Shown here: piece after piece, positions 36,601 to 45,523 of the stretch | Layout: each line of letters starts with the position of its first letter | Position numbering within the stretch: the first letter of the stretch is position 1 | Source: Bacteroidales bacterium UBA6431 | GTDB taxonomy: Bacteria; Bacteroidota; Bacteroidia; Bacteroidales; UBA932 | Length of the DNA stretch: 64,000 nucleotides | NCBI GenBank assembly: GCA_002439095.1 | Contig: DJOT01000015.1 | Location: 69,909-133,908, forward strand | Reading direction: 5' to 3' | Position numbers and translations under genes: made by a program | Notes under the pieces: generated by a model | Database searches by the model: none | What the model saw: only the letters and a program-made list of their open reading frames with translations | Told to the model about the DNA's origin: nothing

Positions 36601-37074
36601 GAGGCTGATGCTCTGCTCGCGCCCGCTGCCTTTGACGAAAGTCTTGCGCCAGGTATACTGCTTCATGGAGAGTTCCGGCGTGATCCACGGCCCCCCGCTC
36701 TCGCTCCAGCCGTCGCAGTTGGCGGCTCCGATTTCTATCCCGAGACGGTCGGCCTCCTCCACTGCGTGGCGGAACATGGCATACCATTCGGGGCTGTTGA
36801 ACTTCACGTTCTGGCAACCCTCCACCCCGATGAGGCGGTAGATGTTGAGCACCGTGGCGTTGGTGATGCCCTGGGCCTTCATGGCCTCAAGGTCCTTGGT
36901 GATTCCTTCCTTGGTGATGTCCCCGTCCATCCAATGCCACCAGGTGGCGGTATGGTTCTCGCTCGAAGGGGCGTTGAAGCCGGTCGGAGACAGAGTCGGC
37001 TGCGCCGTGACGCCCACGCCGGAGACAAGAAGGGCGGAAAATGCTGTGGCAATTGTTTTTGCGGTCAATTTCAT
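33661..37074 (-). CDS. GH106 alpha-L-rhamnosidase
   Basis: This 1137-residue secreted enzyme starts at the ATG at 37074 (MKLTAKTIATAFSALL leader). The family signature WWHWMDGDITKEGI is at about residue 45, followed by GIEIGAANCDGWSESGG. Candidate catalytic acids sit in VDSWECGQQNW and in VGSEAFTGM. A large C-terminal part contains galactose-binding-like beta domains. GH106 removes alpha-L-rhamnose from pectic rhamnogalacturonans and some glycosides. It is the first gene of the enzyme block 28068-37074, behind a weak terminator that separates it from the SusC/SusD genes. Confidence 0.9.
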   Translation of the reverse strand: MKLTAKTIATAFSALLVSGVGVTAQPTLSPTGFNAPSSENHTATWWHWMDGDITKEGITKDLEAMKAQGITNATVLNIYRLIGVEGCQNVKFNSPEWYAMFRHAVEEADRLGIEIGAANCDGWSESGGPWITPELSMKQYTWRKTFVKGSGREQSISLALPYSKERFYRDVKVVAYRDAAPNSFVQAAPVITANGGYPLETLIKSHKYHDETRHLDLFDEFPADILIDGNPTTALTLSDDKTVKLDFAKPFTAEVLQIYIMVSAAKFPIPVLIEVSENGTDYKEVATVFPKAANSLQKLSFPKTASKHWRLTVNEKLSPTTLSELCLLKNGERGVWDSTPGTAIASADDVLDLTDRMSPDGTLRWNAPRGNWTVIRFGYTSNGKFNHPASPQGVGLECDKMDTTALNVHFAAYPDKLIEAAGPYAGKTFTYFLVDSWECGQQNWTAALPEEFLKRRGYSLDKYIPVLCGEQIGSKALSDAFIHDFDKTRGELVLDNYFKHLADLCHRAGMKLYSEGIYGGAAMPPVDVLKSYKYCDVPMTEFWAQASEYREWPITYKPGNYTGHAIPYHVPLIYGKPIVGSEAFTGMALYSDSPIDLKLYGDMAYSLGVNRMILHSYVHQPTDRRPGVTLGIYGQTFNRNNLWFNYSDGFFATEARIQYMLQAGDRRSDALVYMGDNLPNTELKEGELNRLLPPNTKYQYINQEVLLDRISVRDGKLYLDGEHPFKYLMLRGDKMDIETIRRIEQLVDGGALVYGQKPSSTLSLKDYETQTAELRQIADRLWGSGKVITDLKALKKSFVPDLSLRGVDIDDVLYIHKTLGELDYYYIVNKENSRTVNFEATFDLKNGRPEIWDPMTGDVREQMIYLNSGGLTTVPMTLGPRQGVFVVFRQGGDRQSHVRKLTSIDGEILFPSETGDFSRALPEAYRGVDGEIHLRSLEAGSYVLGYSDVLSSRVDIEAPAKLVLDGTVGTMTFEDEPMLGTVNIGGFRNLTGALDPMVKHYSGVITYRTQAVLPEGFIKPGRRVLISIPAFGSTARLTVNGHTLETIWDPYLKADITDYVRSGSNELVIVVTNPWRNRLVGDKAGVPSSQKLWTTSPLQQKHIPPQQIIHEYTLLYPSGISQPVTIYSEGAEKIVVN

Positions 37075-37095
37075 TGTCGCTGCTTTTTTTATAAA

Positions 37096-37130
37096 AGGTG
37101 GCCTGCAGCCGCATAAGCCACAGGTCACCT
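37096..37130 (-). terminator. Weak terminator/attenuator between SusD and GH106
   Basis: On the minus strand aggtgacctgtggc pairs imperfectly with gctgcaggccacct, followed by ttttataaaaaaa. The broken T-run suggests partial termination, which could set transporter and enzyme levels apart. Confidence 0.45.
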
Positions 37131-37153
37131 CAAAGATTATCTATTCCAGGATA

Positions 37154-39190
37154 CTACTGCTGTGGCAGGCCATATCCGTTGGTCACATTCCCCTTTGACT
37201 GCTGGATGGTCTCCAGAGGGATAGGATGGAAGTAGAGAGGCACATTGGAGAGCTCTATTCCGGAGAGGACATTATAGTCGAAGAGACCGTCCTTGCCGGC
37301 AACGATGTCCACACCCCAGTTGGTCTTGGTGTATCCGTCAGCCTCAAGCTCGGCGATCCTTGCATCGGAGAGCTTCTCGAAGAGGCCCTCGATGGCGAGG
37401 TTGTGCTCGGTGCCTGTGACTACGCTCGCGACAGAAGCGATGCTGGTGTAGTCGTAAACTCCGCGCCAGCCCGGCTTGAGGGCAGGATTGGTCTCGCCCT
37501 CGGCCACATCGTAGGTAAGCGTGGCGATATTCTTGCCGGTAAGATCCACAAGCTTGGTCCAAACGTATGCGGAGAGTGTCCTTCCATTCGGGAAAGTATA
37601 GTAGCCGTCAGCCTCAAGACCCGCGATGAGGGCCTTGATATCTGCGCGCGCCTTGATGGAGTACTCAGGGAAGTATCCGCTGCGGATCTGGGAGAACTTG
37701 ATGTTGCCTTCGCCAAGGGTCTCCCTCTTGTACTCTGCAAGCACGGCCTTCACGAGTTCCTCGCCGGAGAGCTCGGAGAGCGCATGGCTGTCGTCGCCGA
37801 ATGCACGTGCACGAAGCTGGTTGAGCATCGAGAGAGCCTCGGTATTCTCTCCGAGAGCGGCATCCACCTCCGCAAGTTCAAGCATCGTGATAGGGACGCG
37901 GAAGAACGCGTAGTTCATGCCGGAATTGCGGCAGGCTACCACATAAGGGCTTGCCATCTTGTTGATATCCCACTTGTTGATGGCGATACCGCCATTGAGT
38001 CGGGAGCCAGAGAGGAGTGTCACCATCTGCTCGGTACCCTTGCCATCGGAACCGGTCACAACTGCGGAAGCGTCCCAGCGCTTGTCGCCGTCCTCATAGC
38101 CGGTGTAATAGAATGTAGGAAGTACGCGGATGCCGGAGAAGACCTTGCAAGGAGCGGCATTCTTGGTGGCACCATTTGAAGGACGGCCCTGAGAATACGG
38201 ACGCTCGGCATTGCCGTTGGCAGCCATATGACCGACCTCATAGAGGGACTCAGGGGAAACCTGCATGTCCATAATATACTGGAATCCTCTCTGGAACGGA
38301 TTACTTGCCACGCTGCGGTCATCGCTGGTAATCAACTTGGATGTACCCTTGCGCTCACCGAGAACCTTGCGAAGATAAGTCTGGGCTTCCTTGTAGTATT
38401 TCTCCCAGTCGCTGCGGCGGGCATAGTCAGCCTTGGCATTGGAAGAAAGGTTCTTGGACTGGAAGGTCACTCCGCCGTAAAGGCCCTCCACATCGGTGCG
38501 GATGGTCTGCCAGCCGCCTGCAAACATGTTCGCCTCGGCGATGATCTGGTTGGCAAAAGTACGGCTCATGCGCTCTGCGGTAATGCCGCCCTCCCCGAGG
38601 TCGTACATCAGAGGCTCAACTTCCTTGAGTTTCGCTATGACTGCATCAAGGATATCGAAGCGAGATGCAAGTGTATAGCTTGACGGCACTTTATTCTCAG
38701 TTCCAAAAGGAACGTCACCGAAATGCTTCACAAGCTCAAGATAGCAGTAACCCCACATCGTCCAGGCCTCTCCGTAAAGCTGGGTCCAGTCGTTGGTACC
38801 ATTTGCGCTCGTAAACTCCTCTTTCTCGGCGATGATGTTCGCAATGCGGGAGCACCTCGCAAGAATCTTGTAGAGATTATTGAACTGGCTGCTCTTGTCG
38901 TTCACGCCGACTGCAGTCGGCTGGAGATAGCCGATTCGGCCGTTGTTTGAAGTGGCCTCCGGATAATACTCGGCATCAGAGGCTGAGTCATTCCAGTTGT
39001 AGTTACCTCCAGCAGCCACCCCCCTATATACACCGTAGCAGTAAGAAAGCGTCTTGTAAGTCTCGCTGACAGAATATGTAACGAACTCGTCTCCGGCCTT
39101 GTCTGGAGAACTTACATTCAAGAAGTTGTCGCATTGAGTCAGAGTCATGCATCCGACCAAAACAGCAAAGGAATATAATATCTTTTTCAT
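37154..39190 (-). CDS. SusD-family glycan-binding lipoprotein (pair 1)
   Basis: This 678-residue surface lipoprotein has lipobox LTQC at residues 16-19 followed by DNFLNVSSPD, the typical SusD N-terminus. TPR-like helices follow (WTQLYGEAWTMWGYCYLELVKHFGDVPFG). It pairs with SusC at 39205 (14-base gap) to form the outer-membrane uptake lid. It is longer than most SusD proteins because of a C-terminal extension (about 540-678) also seen in pair 2; both end in a similar NGYG..QQ. The two SusDs look like products of duplication. The ligand is presumably a pectic oligosaccharide. Confidence 0.92.
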   Translation of the reverse strand: MKKILYSFAVLVGCMTLTQCDNFLNVSSPDKAGDEFVTYSVSETYKTLSYCYGVYRGVAAGGNYNWNDSASDAEYYPEATSNNGRIGYLQPTAVGVNDKSSQFNNLYKILARCSRIANIIAEKEEFTSANGTNDWTQLYGEAWTMWGYCYLELVKHFGDVPFGTENKVPSSYTLASRFDILDAVIAKLKEVEPLMYDLGEGGITAERMSRTFANQIIAEANMFAGGWQTIRTDVEGLYGGVTFQSKNLSSNAKADYARRSDWEKYYKEAQTYLRKVLGERKGTSKLITSDDRSVASNPFQRGFQYIMDMQVSPESLYEVGHMAANGNAERPYSQGRPSNGATKNAAPCKVFSGIRVLPTFYYTGYEDGDKRWDASAVVTGSDGKGTEQMVTLLSGSRLNGGIAINKWDINKMASPYVVACRNSGMNYAFFRVPITMLELAEVDAALGENTEALSMLNQLRARAFGDDSHALSELSGEELVKAVLAEYKRETLGEGNIKFSQIRSGYFPEYSIKARADIKALIAGLEADGYYTFPNGRTLSAYVWTKLVDLTGKNIATLTYDVAEGETNPALKPGWRGVYDYTSIASVASVVTGTEHNLAIEGLFEKLSDARIAELEADGYTKTNWGVDIVAGKDGLFDYNVLSGIELSNVPLYFHPIPLETIQQSKGNVTNGYGLPQQ

Positions 39191-39204
39191 TTGACTTCAA
39201 TAAT

Positions 39205-42200
39205 TTAGAATCCGATATTGAGACCGAGGACAAACGAGCGGGCACGAGGATATGCGCCGTAGTCGATACCCGGAGTCGGGTATCTGTCGTTCATCTGATT
39301 GTTGGTGCTGACCTCCGGATCAAGTCCAGAGTACTTGGTAAGGGTGAACACGTTGTAAACCGTCGCATAAACCCTTAGAGAACTGATGCTCATGGTCTTC
39401 GCAAACTTGGATGCTGAAGGGAGGGTGTAGCCGAGGGTCATCGTGTTCAGACGCAGGTATGAGCCGTCCTCGATACCGAGGGTGGAGACAATACCATTCT
39501 CGTTATTGAACAGAGGCAGCGATGCGTTCACGTTGGCCGCATTAAGTTGCTCCGGAGTCTCAAGACGCACGAGCTGTCCGTTCTGTATGTCATACAATTT
39601 GTATGAGTCCTTGAGCAGGGACAGATGGTTCTCGAACACGCCAGATTCCTTATATCCGTTGAGGGAAACGAGTTTGCTGATGTTGTAGATCTGGTTGCCT
39701 ACGCTGTAGTTGAAATACAGGCCGAGATCCCAGTTTCTGTAGTTGGTGCTGATATTGAAACCGCCGGTGAAGAGAGGGTTCATGTCACCGATAAAAGTGT
39801 AGTCCTTATCGTCAACAACTCCGCTTCCGTCAGTATCTACGAACTTGGCCATGCCAGGGTATGCGTTCTGTCCCTTAGGAACCCTTCCTTCAGCACCATG
39901 GAATACACCGGTGATGTTGGAGCTCAAGTCAGGAATGCCCTCCTTGAGAGTGTAGATGCCGTCAGCATAAGTGAAGTCATCCGCAGTGTAGAACCCGTCG
40001 TAGGTGAGGCCGCGTACGAGGCCCACAGGTTTGCCGACCTCAAATCCGTAGTCGTTGCCTGGATTGCCCGCGTGAAACCATGAGGAACCGTAACGAGTGG
40101 AAACATTGTCAGCAAGTTCATCAATATTGTTACGATTGAAGTTGATGTTGCCGCCCACGGAGAGTCCCCAGTCGCGGGTCTCTATGATGGTACCATTGAG
40201 TGAGAGTTCGACACCCTTGTTGGAAGTCTGTCCGACATTCATAAATGTAGACTGAAATCCAGATGTTCCGGAAATGGTCACGTCCATAAGCAAATCCTTG
40301 GTGGTATTCCAATAGAGATCGAGGGTACCGTTGAGCCGTCCCTTGAGGAAGCCGAAGTCCACGCCGAGGTTGCGGGTGATAGTAGTCTCCCACTTGAGGT
40401 CAGGATTGGCCAAAGATGAAGCAAGGTCGTAGGAGCCATAAGCCTGCCCGCTAATGACGGAATTGGTGGTACTGCTACTCCATGGTTGAGACCAGAGATC
40501 AGCACTGATTCCATCATTTCCGACCTCGCCATAGGAGAGACGAAGTTTGAGGTCATCCATCCAGTCAACTTCCTCCATAAACGGCTCATCACTCACGCGC
40601 CAAGCAAATGCTGCCGCAGGGAAGTAACCCCAACGGTGGTTCGGAGCGAATTTACTGGATCCATCGGCGCGCATCGTAAAGGTGAAGAGGTAACGGTCAA
40701 ACAAACTGTAGTTCACACGCCCGAAGAATGAGAGCAGACGAGAAGGTGTGGTATAGCCTGAAGATATTATATCAGTAATCTTGAGAGTGGAGGCCGCCTG
40801 ATCGTACTGGCTGATCATCGCGAAAGCATTCTCCTTTGTATAGTTAGCAGGAAAACGATCCGCATTAATAGTCATAGAGTTACCCTGAGAATCTGTCATC
40901 TCCTGTCCAAGGAGGATATTGAAACTATGATCCTTGCCAAGGTTGAACTGATAGTTCAAAGTATTGGTCCAACGCAGGTTTGAAGAATTTCCCTGATAGA
41001 GGGAAGCCTTTCCGGCCCACAGTTTTTCACCAGTGACGTCATCGAGGTAGTTGCTCGCTGCCGCTCCTGTCCAAGTCTTATTCTGCTGATATGTGCGAGC
41101 AAGAGAGAGAGCAGAGTGATATGTGAGACCTTCAATAATGTTCCAGTTGACTGATACAGTCCCGCGCAGGTGCTGACGCTGCTTGAGCGGCTCGTAGTCC
41201 ATAATCATCTTATATGGGTCGTACATATCCCAAAGAGAAGACTTTCCATACTGCTCTATGGCGCCCTCGCGGAGAGCATCCAAGTCACCGAGAATATCAC
41301 TCGTGGCGATAGGACGGAAACGGTAGGCTGAAGAAAGGGTGGAGCCGCTGCGGCTGCCGGTACCCTCATAGCCCATGGAAGTCACATCCACATAGCGGAG
41401 ATCGAGGCCCATGTTGAGCTTGCTGCTGATCTTCTGGTCAACCTTGAGGGAGACGTTGGCCCTCTTATTGTAGGAGTTAACCTTCATACCATCCTCGTCG
41501 TTGTAGTTGACGGAGAAGAGCACCTTGGTCATGTCGGTACCGCCTGCAACCGAGAGATCATGGCTGTGGGAGAACGAGTTGCCGTAGATTTGCTTCTGCA
41601 CATCGTACTTCTCCACATTGCGGTAACGCTCGATGTCGCCATAGTCGCCGATACCGTAAAGCTTGGTGAAAGGCTTGACATAATCAACTCCGTAAGCCTC
41701 AGTATTGGCCCATACATAAGCGAGATAGTCATAAGGATCAAGACCCTCGATGTACTTGGTCGGAGTGTTGAGTTTGGCGTAGCCGCTGTAGCTCACCCTC
41801 ACCTTGCCTTCCTTGGCGCTCTTGGTGGTGATGAGCACAACGCCGTTGGCACCGCGCGCACCATAGATGGCGGTGGAAGACGCGTCCTTGAGGATGTCGA
41901 TGGACTCGACCTGGTCTGAAGGGATGTCACTCAGAGTGCCCTGCACACCATCGATGAGGATGAGAGGGTCGTTGGACTGGCTGATGGAGCCGCCTCCGCG
42001 GACGCGGATGTTGATGGTGGCATCAGGACGACCGTCCTGAGATACGACATTCACACCGGCGAGCTTTCCCTGAAGAGCCTGGGCCACATTGGCTACAGGA
42101 GTGGAGGACAGCTGCTTGGAGTTGACGGAAGACACGGAGCCGGTGAGGTCGCGCCTCTTGACGGTCTGGTATCCGATCACGACCACGTCGTCAAGATAGA

Positions 42201-42507
42201 GGGAACTCTCTTCGAGAGTGATGTCATAGACGCTCTGCCCTGCAGAGACTTTCACCTTGACATCGGTGTAGCCGATGCAGGATGCTACGAGTGTGGAATT
42301 GGAGGGAACGGAAAGTGTCCAGCGGCCGTCAATGTCGGTCACCACGCCGTTCTGCGTGCCTTCGACGACGATGCCGGCGCCTATTACAGGCTCACCTTTG
42401 GCATCTCTGACAGTTCCCGATACTTGCTGCTGCGCGAATGCCGACACGCCCATCATCATGAGCGAAACACAGGCCAGCGCAACCTTTCTGAGATGATTTA
42501 TCATCAT
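39205..42507 (-). CDS. SusC-family TonB-dependent outer-membrane transporter (pair 1)
   Basis: This 1100-residue protein has a signal peptide (1-25, ending SAFAQ), a CarboxypepD_reg-like domain (about 28-110, VSGTVRDAKGEPVIGAG), a plug domain (about 115-235; VVVIGYQTVKRRDLTGSVSS, RVRGGGSISQSNDPL, AIYGARGANGV) and a 22-strand barrel ending in Phe (GLNIGF), the outer-membrane assembly signal. It imports oligosaccharides captured by the SusD partner using TonB energy. Its plug is very similar to the pair-2 SusC. A TAAATTTG box lies about 60 bases upstream. Confidence 0.95.
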   Translation of the reverse strand: MMINHLRKVALACVSLMMMGVSAFAQQQVSGTVRDAKGEPVIGAGIVVEGTQNGVVTDIDGRWTLSVPSNSTLVASCIGYTDVKVKVSAGQSVYDITLEESSLYLDDVVVIGYQTVKRRDLTGSVSSVNSKQLSSTPVANVAQALQGKLAGVNVVSQDGRPDATINIRVRGGGSISQSNDPLILIDGVQGTLSDIPSDQVESIDILKDASSTAIYGARGANGVVLITTKSAKEGKVRVSYSGYAKLNTPTKYIEGLDPYDYLAYVWANTEAYGVDYVKPFTKLYGIGDYGDIERYRNVEKYDVQKQIYGNSFSHSHDLSVAGGTDMTKVLFSVNYNDEDGMKVNSYNKRANVSLKVDQKISSKLNMGLDLRYVDVTSMGYEGTGSRSGSTLSSAYRFRPIATSDILGDLDALREGAIEQYGKSSLWDMYDPYKMIMDYEPLKQRQHLRGTVSVNWNIIEGLTYHSALSLARTYQQNKTWTGAAASNYLDDVTGEKLWAGKASLYQGNSSNLRWTNTLNYQFNLGKDHSFNILLGQEMTDSQGNSMTINADRFPANYTKENAFAMISQYDQAASTLKITDIISSGYTTPSRLLSFFGRVNYSLFDRYLFTFTMRADGSSKFAPNHRWGYFPAAAFAWRVSDEPFMEEVDWMDDLKLRLSYGEVGNDGISADLWSQPWSSSTTNSVISGQAYGSYDLASSLANPDLKWETTITRNLGVDFGFLKGRLNGTLDLYWNTTKDLLMDVTISGTSGFQSTFMNVGQTSNKGVELSLNGTIIETRDWGLSVGGNINFNRNNIDELADNVSTRYGSSWFHAGNPGNDYGFEVGKPVGLVRGLTYDGFYTADDFTYADGIYTLKEGIPDLSSNITGVFHGAEGRVPKGQNAYPGMAKFVDTDGSGVVDDKDYTFIGDMNPLFTGGFNISTNYRNWDLGLYFNYSVGNQIYNISKLVSLNGYKESGVFENHLSLLKDSYKLYDIQNGQLVRLETPEQLNAANVNASLPLFNNENGIVSTLGIEDGSYLRLNTMTLGYTLPSASKFAKTMSISSLRVYATVYNVFTLTKYSGLDPEVSTNNQMNDRYPTPGIDYGAYPRARSFVLGLNIGF

Positions 42508-42568
42508 AAGGATACTGAAATTGGTTATACGGTTATGTTGTTAAAGTGTATTCGTGTTATTCGGACGG

Positions 42569-42576
42569 CAAATTTA
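42569..42576 (-). promoter_or_regulatory. -7 box for SusC pair 1
   Basis: The minus strand reads TAAATTTG, matching TAnnTTTG, about 60 bases before the SusC ATG. Confidence 0.4.
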
Positions 42577-42669
42577 GCACAAATTTTAATAATCGCGCAA
42601 GAACACAATAAAAAATATTTTTAATAATTATCCGTATTGAGCGAATTGGTTTTTCTGCTTTGCATGACT

Positions 42670-42677
42670 TATCTTTG
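42670..42677 (+). promoter_or_regulatory. -7 box for the small gene at 42697
   Basis: TATCTTTG matches TAnnTTTG, 19 bases before ATG 42697. It lies downstream of the alternative ATG at 42664 and so favours 42697. Confidence 0.5.
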
Positions 42678-42696
42678 TAAGCAAAACTTAGAAACT

Positions 42697-43116
42697 ATGA
42701 TAACAATACCGAATATTCCTATGGGGAATTCGCCCGAAGATATTGCAACAAGGCGAAACATAATTGCAAACTTCTACCGCGAATGGAAAAAACAGAACCC
42801 CCACCAAAGACGGTACAATTTCTCATTGAGAGAATACATCAACATACGTTTCATCTCCATCACTGAAACATGCACCCACGCCTCACGGTCATACCTGTCA
42901 ACGTTGGCAGTACTTCAATTGGATGCTATCCTCAATGGAGCAAAGAAAGCAGCAACACTGCCACCGAAAAACAACAGCAACCAAAAAGGATTCGAAAAGA
43001 TGATTGTAATGTACCACGAATGCCCCGGCATAGGCAAAGTAAAAATGACTGTCGGCGTAAAACACCGCACTCACGAAAAAGTACAATACTGCATAACCGC
43101 TATCGAAACAGAATAA
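42697..43116 (+). CDS. Small protein of unknown function
   Basis: I do not recognise this 139-residue protein. The start was chosen at 42697 because a good -7 box sits 19 bases upstream and between it and the earlier possible starts. There is no signal peptide or transmembrane segment. The protein is basic with a helical, polar N-terminal half (IANFYREWKKQNP) and a C-terminal beta-rich part (VKMTVGVKHRT, VQYCITAIETE). The upstream region and codons are AT-richer than the neighbours. It is the only plus-strand gene inside the SusC/SusD block, which makes recent insertion plausible. Confidence 0.6.
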   Translation: MITIPNIPMGNSPEDIATRRNIIANFYREWKKQNPHQRRYNFSLREYINIRFISITETCTHASRSYLSTLAVLQLDAILNGAKKAATLPPKNNSNQKGFEKMIVMYHECPGIGKVKMTVGVKHRTHEKVQYCITAIETE

Positions 43117-43293
43117 AAAGGGATTGTCCACAAAAGGCAATCCCTATATTTGCCCCAGGAACACGCAGCGGATGTTTACCTTACGGTGAGGCTCGAGGCG
43201 GGGACTGTGCACAAAGCGAAATACCTCATCCAAACTGCGTTTTATTTTCCTGCTGCGAATATAAGAAAAAAAGCATTCACAGCAACACAATAT

Positions 43294-43328
43294 CAAACAA
43301 AAAACCGCAGCCGGGTGTCCGGCTGCGG
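43294..43328 (-). terminator. Rho-independent terminator after SusD pair 2
   Basis: A perfect 10-bp stem ccgcagccgg/ccggctgcgg with a 4-base loop (43305-43328) is followed on the minus strand by six T, then GTTTG. It ends the pair-2 transcript 28 bases after the SusD stop. Confidence 0.9.
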
Positions 43329-43355
43329 CGGGAAATCTATAAGGTGTCGGCACTA

Positions 43356-45506
43356 CTACTGCTGCTTGAAGCCATAGCCGTTTGTGAATCCACCGGTAGA
43401 AAGTACGTTAGGGGTGAAAGGCACCAGATAGATAGGTGCGCTCACATAATCGTAGTCATAGAAGAGGTAATCAAGATACTCATTCTCGTACGTGACGAGG
43501 TCCGAGCCCCAGGCCTTCTTGGTATAGCCGTCGGCCTCAAGGGCGGCGGCATCGGTCACCGGCTTGAAGAGACCCTCGATGGCGAGGTTGGTGTTGTCAC
43601 CAGCCGTAGGGAACTTACTTGAGTTTGCGGCATCAGCCACAGCCTTCCAGTCGTCGTTCTGGCCTCTCCAGCCCGGGAAGAGCACTGGATCGGACTCATC
43701 GGTGCACTGGGCGGTAAGACGGTAGCCGTACTTCGACTTGGCATCCACAGTCTTGACCCATATCGTGTCGGAGATGGTGTTGCCGTTCTCAAAGGTGTAG
43801 CTTCCGCTGGCCTTGAGGCCTGCGATCATGGCGGCAGTCATCTCCTTGATGTTCTTGATGGCCTCAGGGAGGTAACCGGTGCGGATGAGTGTCCAGCGGC
43901 GGTCACCCTCGCCGGCATACTCGAAGCCGCGCTCCTCGATGACGGCACGCAGAAGGCTGCCGCACTTCGCTACGAACGCATCGGTATTGGCCTCTCCTGC
44001 AGGGAAAGAGCGCTCACGCACCTTCTTGAGGTAGGTCATGGCAGTGGCCTCGTCACCGAGAGCCGCGCTGACTTCCGCATAACCGAGGTAGATCTCGGCA
44101 AGGCGCATGTATGGCCCGTTGATACCGGACTGGCGGTTCTTGATGATATAAGGCTTGGACATACGGTTCTCATCCCACTTGTTGGTGGACAGTCCGCCGC
44201 CCTCAGCCTTTGAGTTCGGCACAAACGGTATAAGTTTCTCTGCTCCCTTTCCGTCTGAACCGGTCATGGTCACGGAAACATCACGGCGCTTGTCCTTAGG
44301 ATCGAACATACCATAATAATATGCCGGATTGATACGGCCCTGTCCGTAAGCCTTGCAAGGGAAGGCGTAGCTTCCGCCACCGCTTGACGGGCGGCCAAGA
44401 GCGTACGGACGCTCACCGCTCGAGCCTTGAGTTATGGCATACTCGTAGATGGACTCGTCGGCATACTCCTGATTGTTCATCTGCTGGAAGAAGTACTGAT
44501 AAGGGTTGCCATATACCCTGTTGCCATCCTTGCCGTCCGCTTTGCGAGGGTCGGTGTCGTGCCATACTGCGGTACCAGTATTGGCGACAAGTTCCTTATA
44601 GTACTTCGCGGCTTTCTCATAGAAAGTCTTCCAGTCGCTGCGGCGGCCGTAGACGGCATTCTGAGCGTTCTGGTTAGGCTGACCCTTGGTCTCGAAAGTG
44701 AGAACCTGTCCGTCAGCTCCCTTGTAGAAGTCTGCGCCGAGATCCGCACGGCGGGTCTGGTAGCCGCCGGCCTCAAGGCAGAGACGGCCGATCAAGCCCT
44801 GGGCGAAAGTCTTGGAGAACTTGTTCTTGGCCACCTCTCCGACAGGCTTCATGAGAGGAATCACCCTCTCAAGGTCAGCGATCACGCACTCATATACAGA
44901 GTCACGCGGAGCAAGTCCGCCGGCAGCGACACCGGCCTTGACAGAGTAAGGCACGTCACCATGATACTTGATAAGCTCGCGGTAAGCCACGGCACGGGCG
45001 CAAAATGCCGCACCGTAAAGCTGTCCGAGATCAGATGGTGCGCCGGCACTTATCATGGCTTCGTAATCAGACATCGACTCGATGGCTCCGATGACGGCAT
45101 TTGCCTTGCCGATCACATCGAAGAGCCTGTTGTATGCTCCGGAGGCATCATCCTTGAGATAAGTGGTGAGGCCGTAATCTCCGGTATAGGTACCGTTCTG
45201 GTAAAGGCACTCCATCCAGTGACGGCCAGGCTGGTTAGAGAAAATCTCAGGATGGCGCTCAATGTCAGATCCCGCCATATCAAGGGCATAGAAAAGCCCG
45301 TTGGCAAATGTCTGATTATTGCAAGCCCCCATCCATGTATCGTACACTCCGTCCATAGCGGCCTCGGCGGTCTCCATATTGGAGAATACGAAATCCTTGT
45401 CAACCGTGGATGGCGAGGTCGGGTTGAGGAACTTCTCCGTGTCACAGGCAGTCAGCACAAAGCCGGCTGCAGCGCAGACAGAAAGAATATTGAATATCTT
45501 TTTCAT
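43356..45506 (-). CDS. SusD-family glycan-binding lipoprotein (pair 2)
   Basis: This 716-residue lipoprotein has lipobox LTAC at 17-20 followed by DTEKFLNPTSP. It is among the longer SusD proteins and shares a C-terminal extension with pair 1, including PGWRGQNDDW (pair 1 has PGWRGVYDY), NLAIEGLF and an end of NGYGFKQQ. The TPR-like ligand-binding core contains ARAVAYRELIKYHGDVPYS. It lies 17 bases after the SusC stop and before a strong terminator, so pair 2 is a two-gene transcript. The ligand is probably a pectin fragment different from that of pair 1. Confidence 0.92.
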   Translation of the reverse strand: MKKIFNILSVCAAAGFVLTACDTEKFLNPTSPSTVDKDFVFSNMETAEAAMDGVYDTWMGACNNQTFANGLFYALDMAGSDIERHPEIFSNQPGRHWMECLYQNGTYTGDYGLTTYLKDDASGAYNRLFDVIGKANAVIGAIESMSDYEAMISAGAPSDLGQLYGAAFCARAVAYRELIKYHGDVPYSVKAGVAAGGLAPRDSVYECVIADLERVIPLMKPVGEVAKNKFSKTFAQGLIGRLCLEAGGYQTRRADLGADFYKGADGQVLTFETKGQPNQNAQNAVYGRRSDWKTFYEKAAKYYKELVANTGTAVWHDTDPRKADGKDGNRVYGNPYQYFFQQMNNQEYADESIYEYAITQGSSGERPYALGRPSSGGGSYAFPCKAYGQGRINPAYYYGMFDPKDKRRDVSVTMTGSDGKGAEKLIPFVPNSKAEGGGLSTNKWDENRMSKPYIIKNRQSGINGPYMRLAEIYLGYAEVSAALGDEATAMTYLKKVRERSFPAGEANTDAFVAKCGSLLRAVIEERGFEYAGEGDRRWTLIRTGYLPEAIKNIKEMTAAMIAGLKASGSYTFENGNTISDTIWVKTVDAKSKYGYRLTAQCTDESDPVLFPGWRGQNDDWKAVADAANSSKFPTAGDNTNLAIEGLFKPVTDAAALEADGYTKKAWGSDLVTYENEYLDYLFYDYDYVSAPIYLVPFTPNVLSTGGFTNGYGFKQQ

Positions 45507-45523
45507 TTATGATATCTCCTTAA

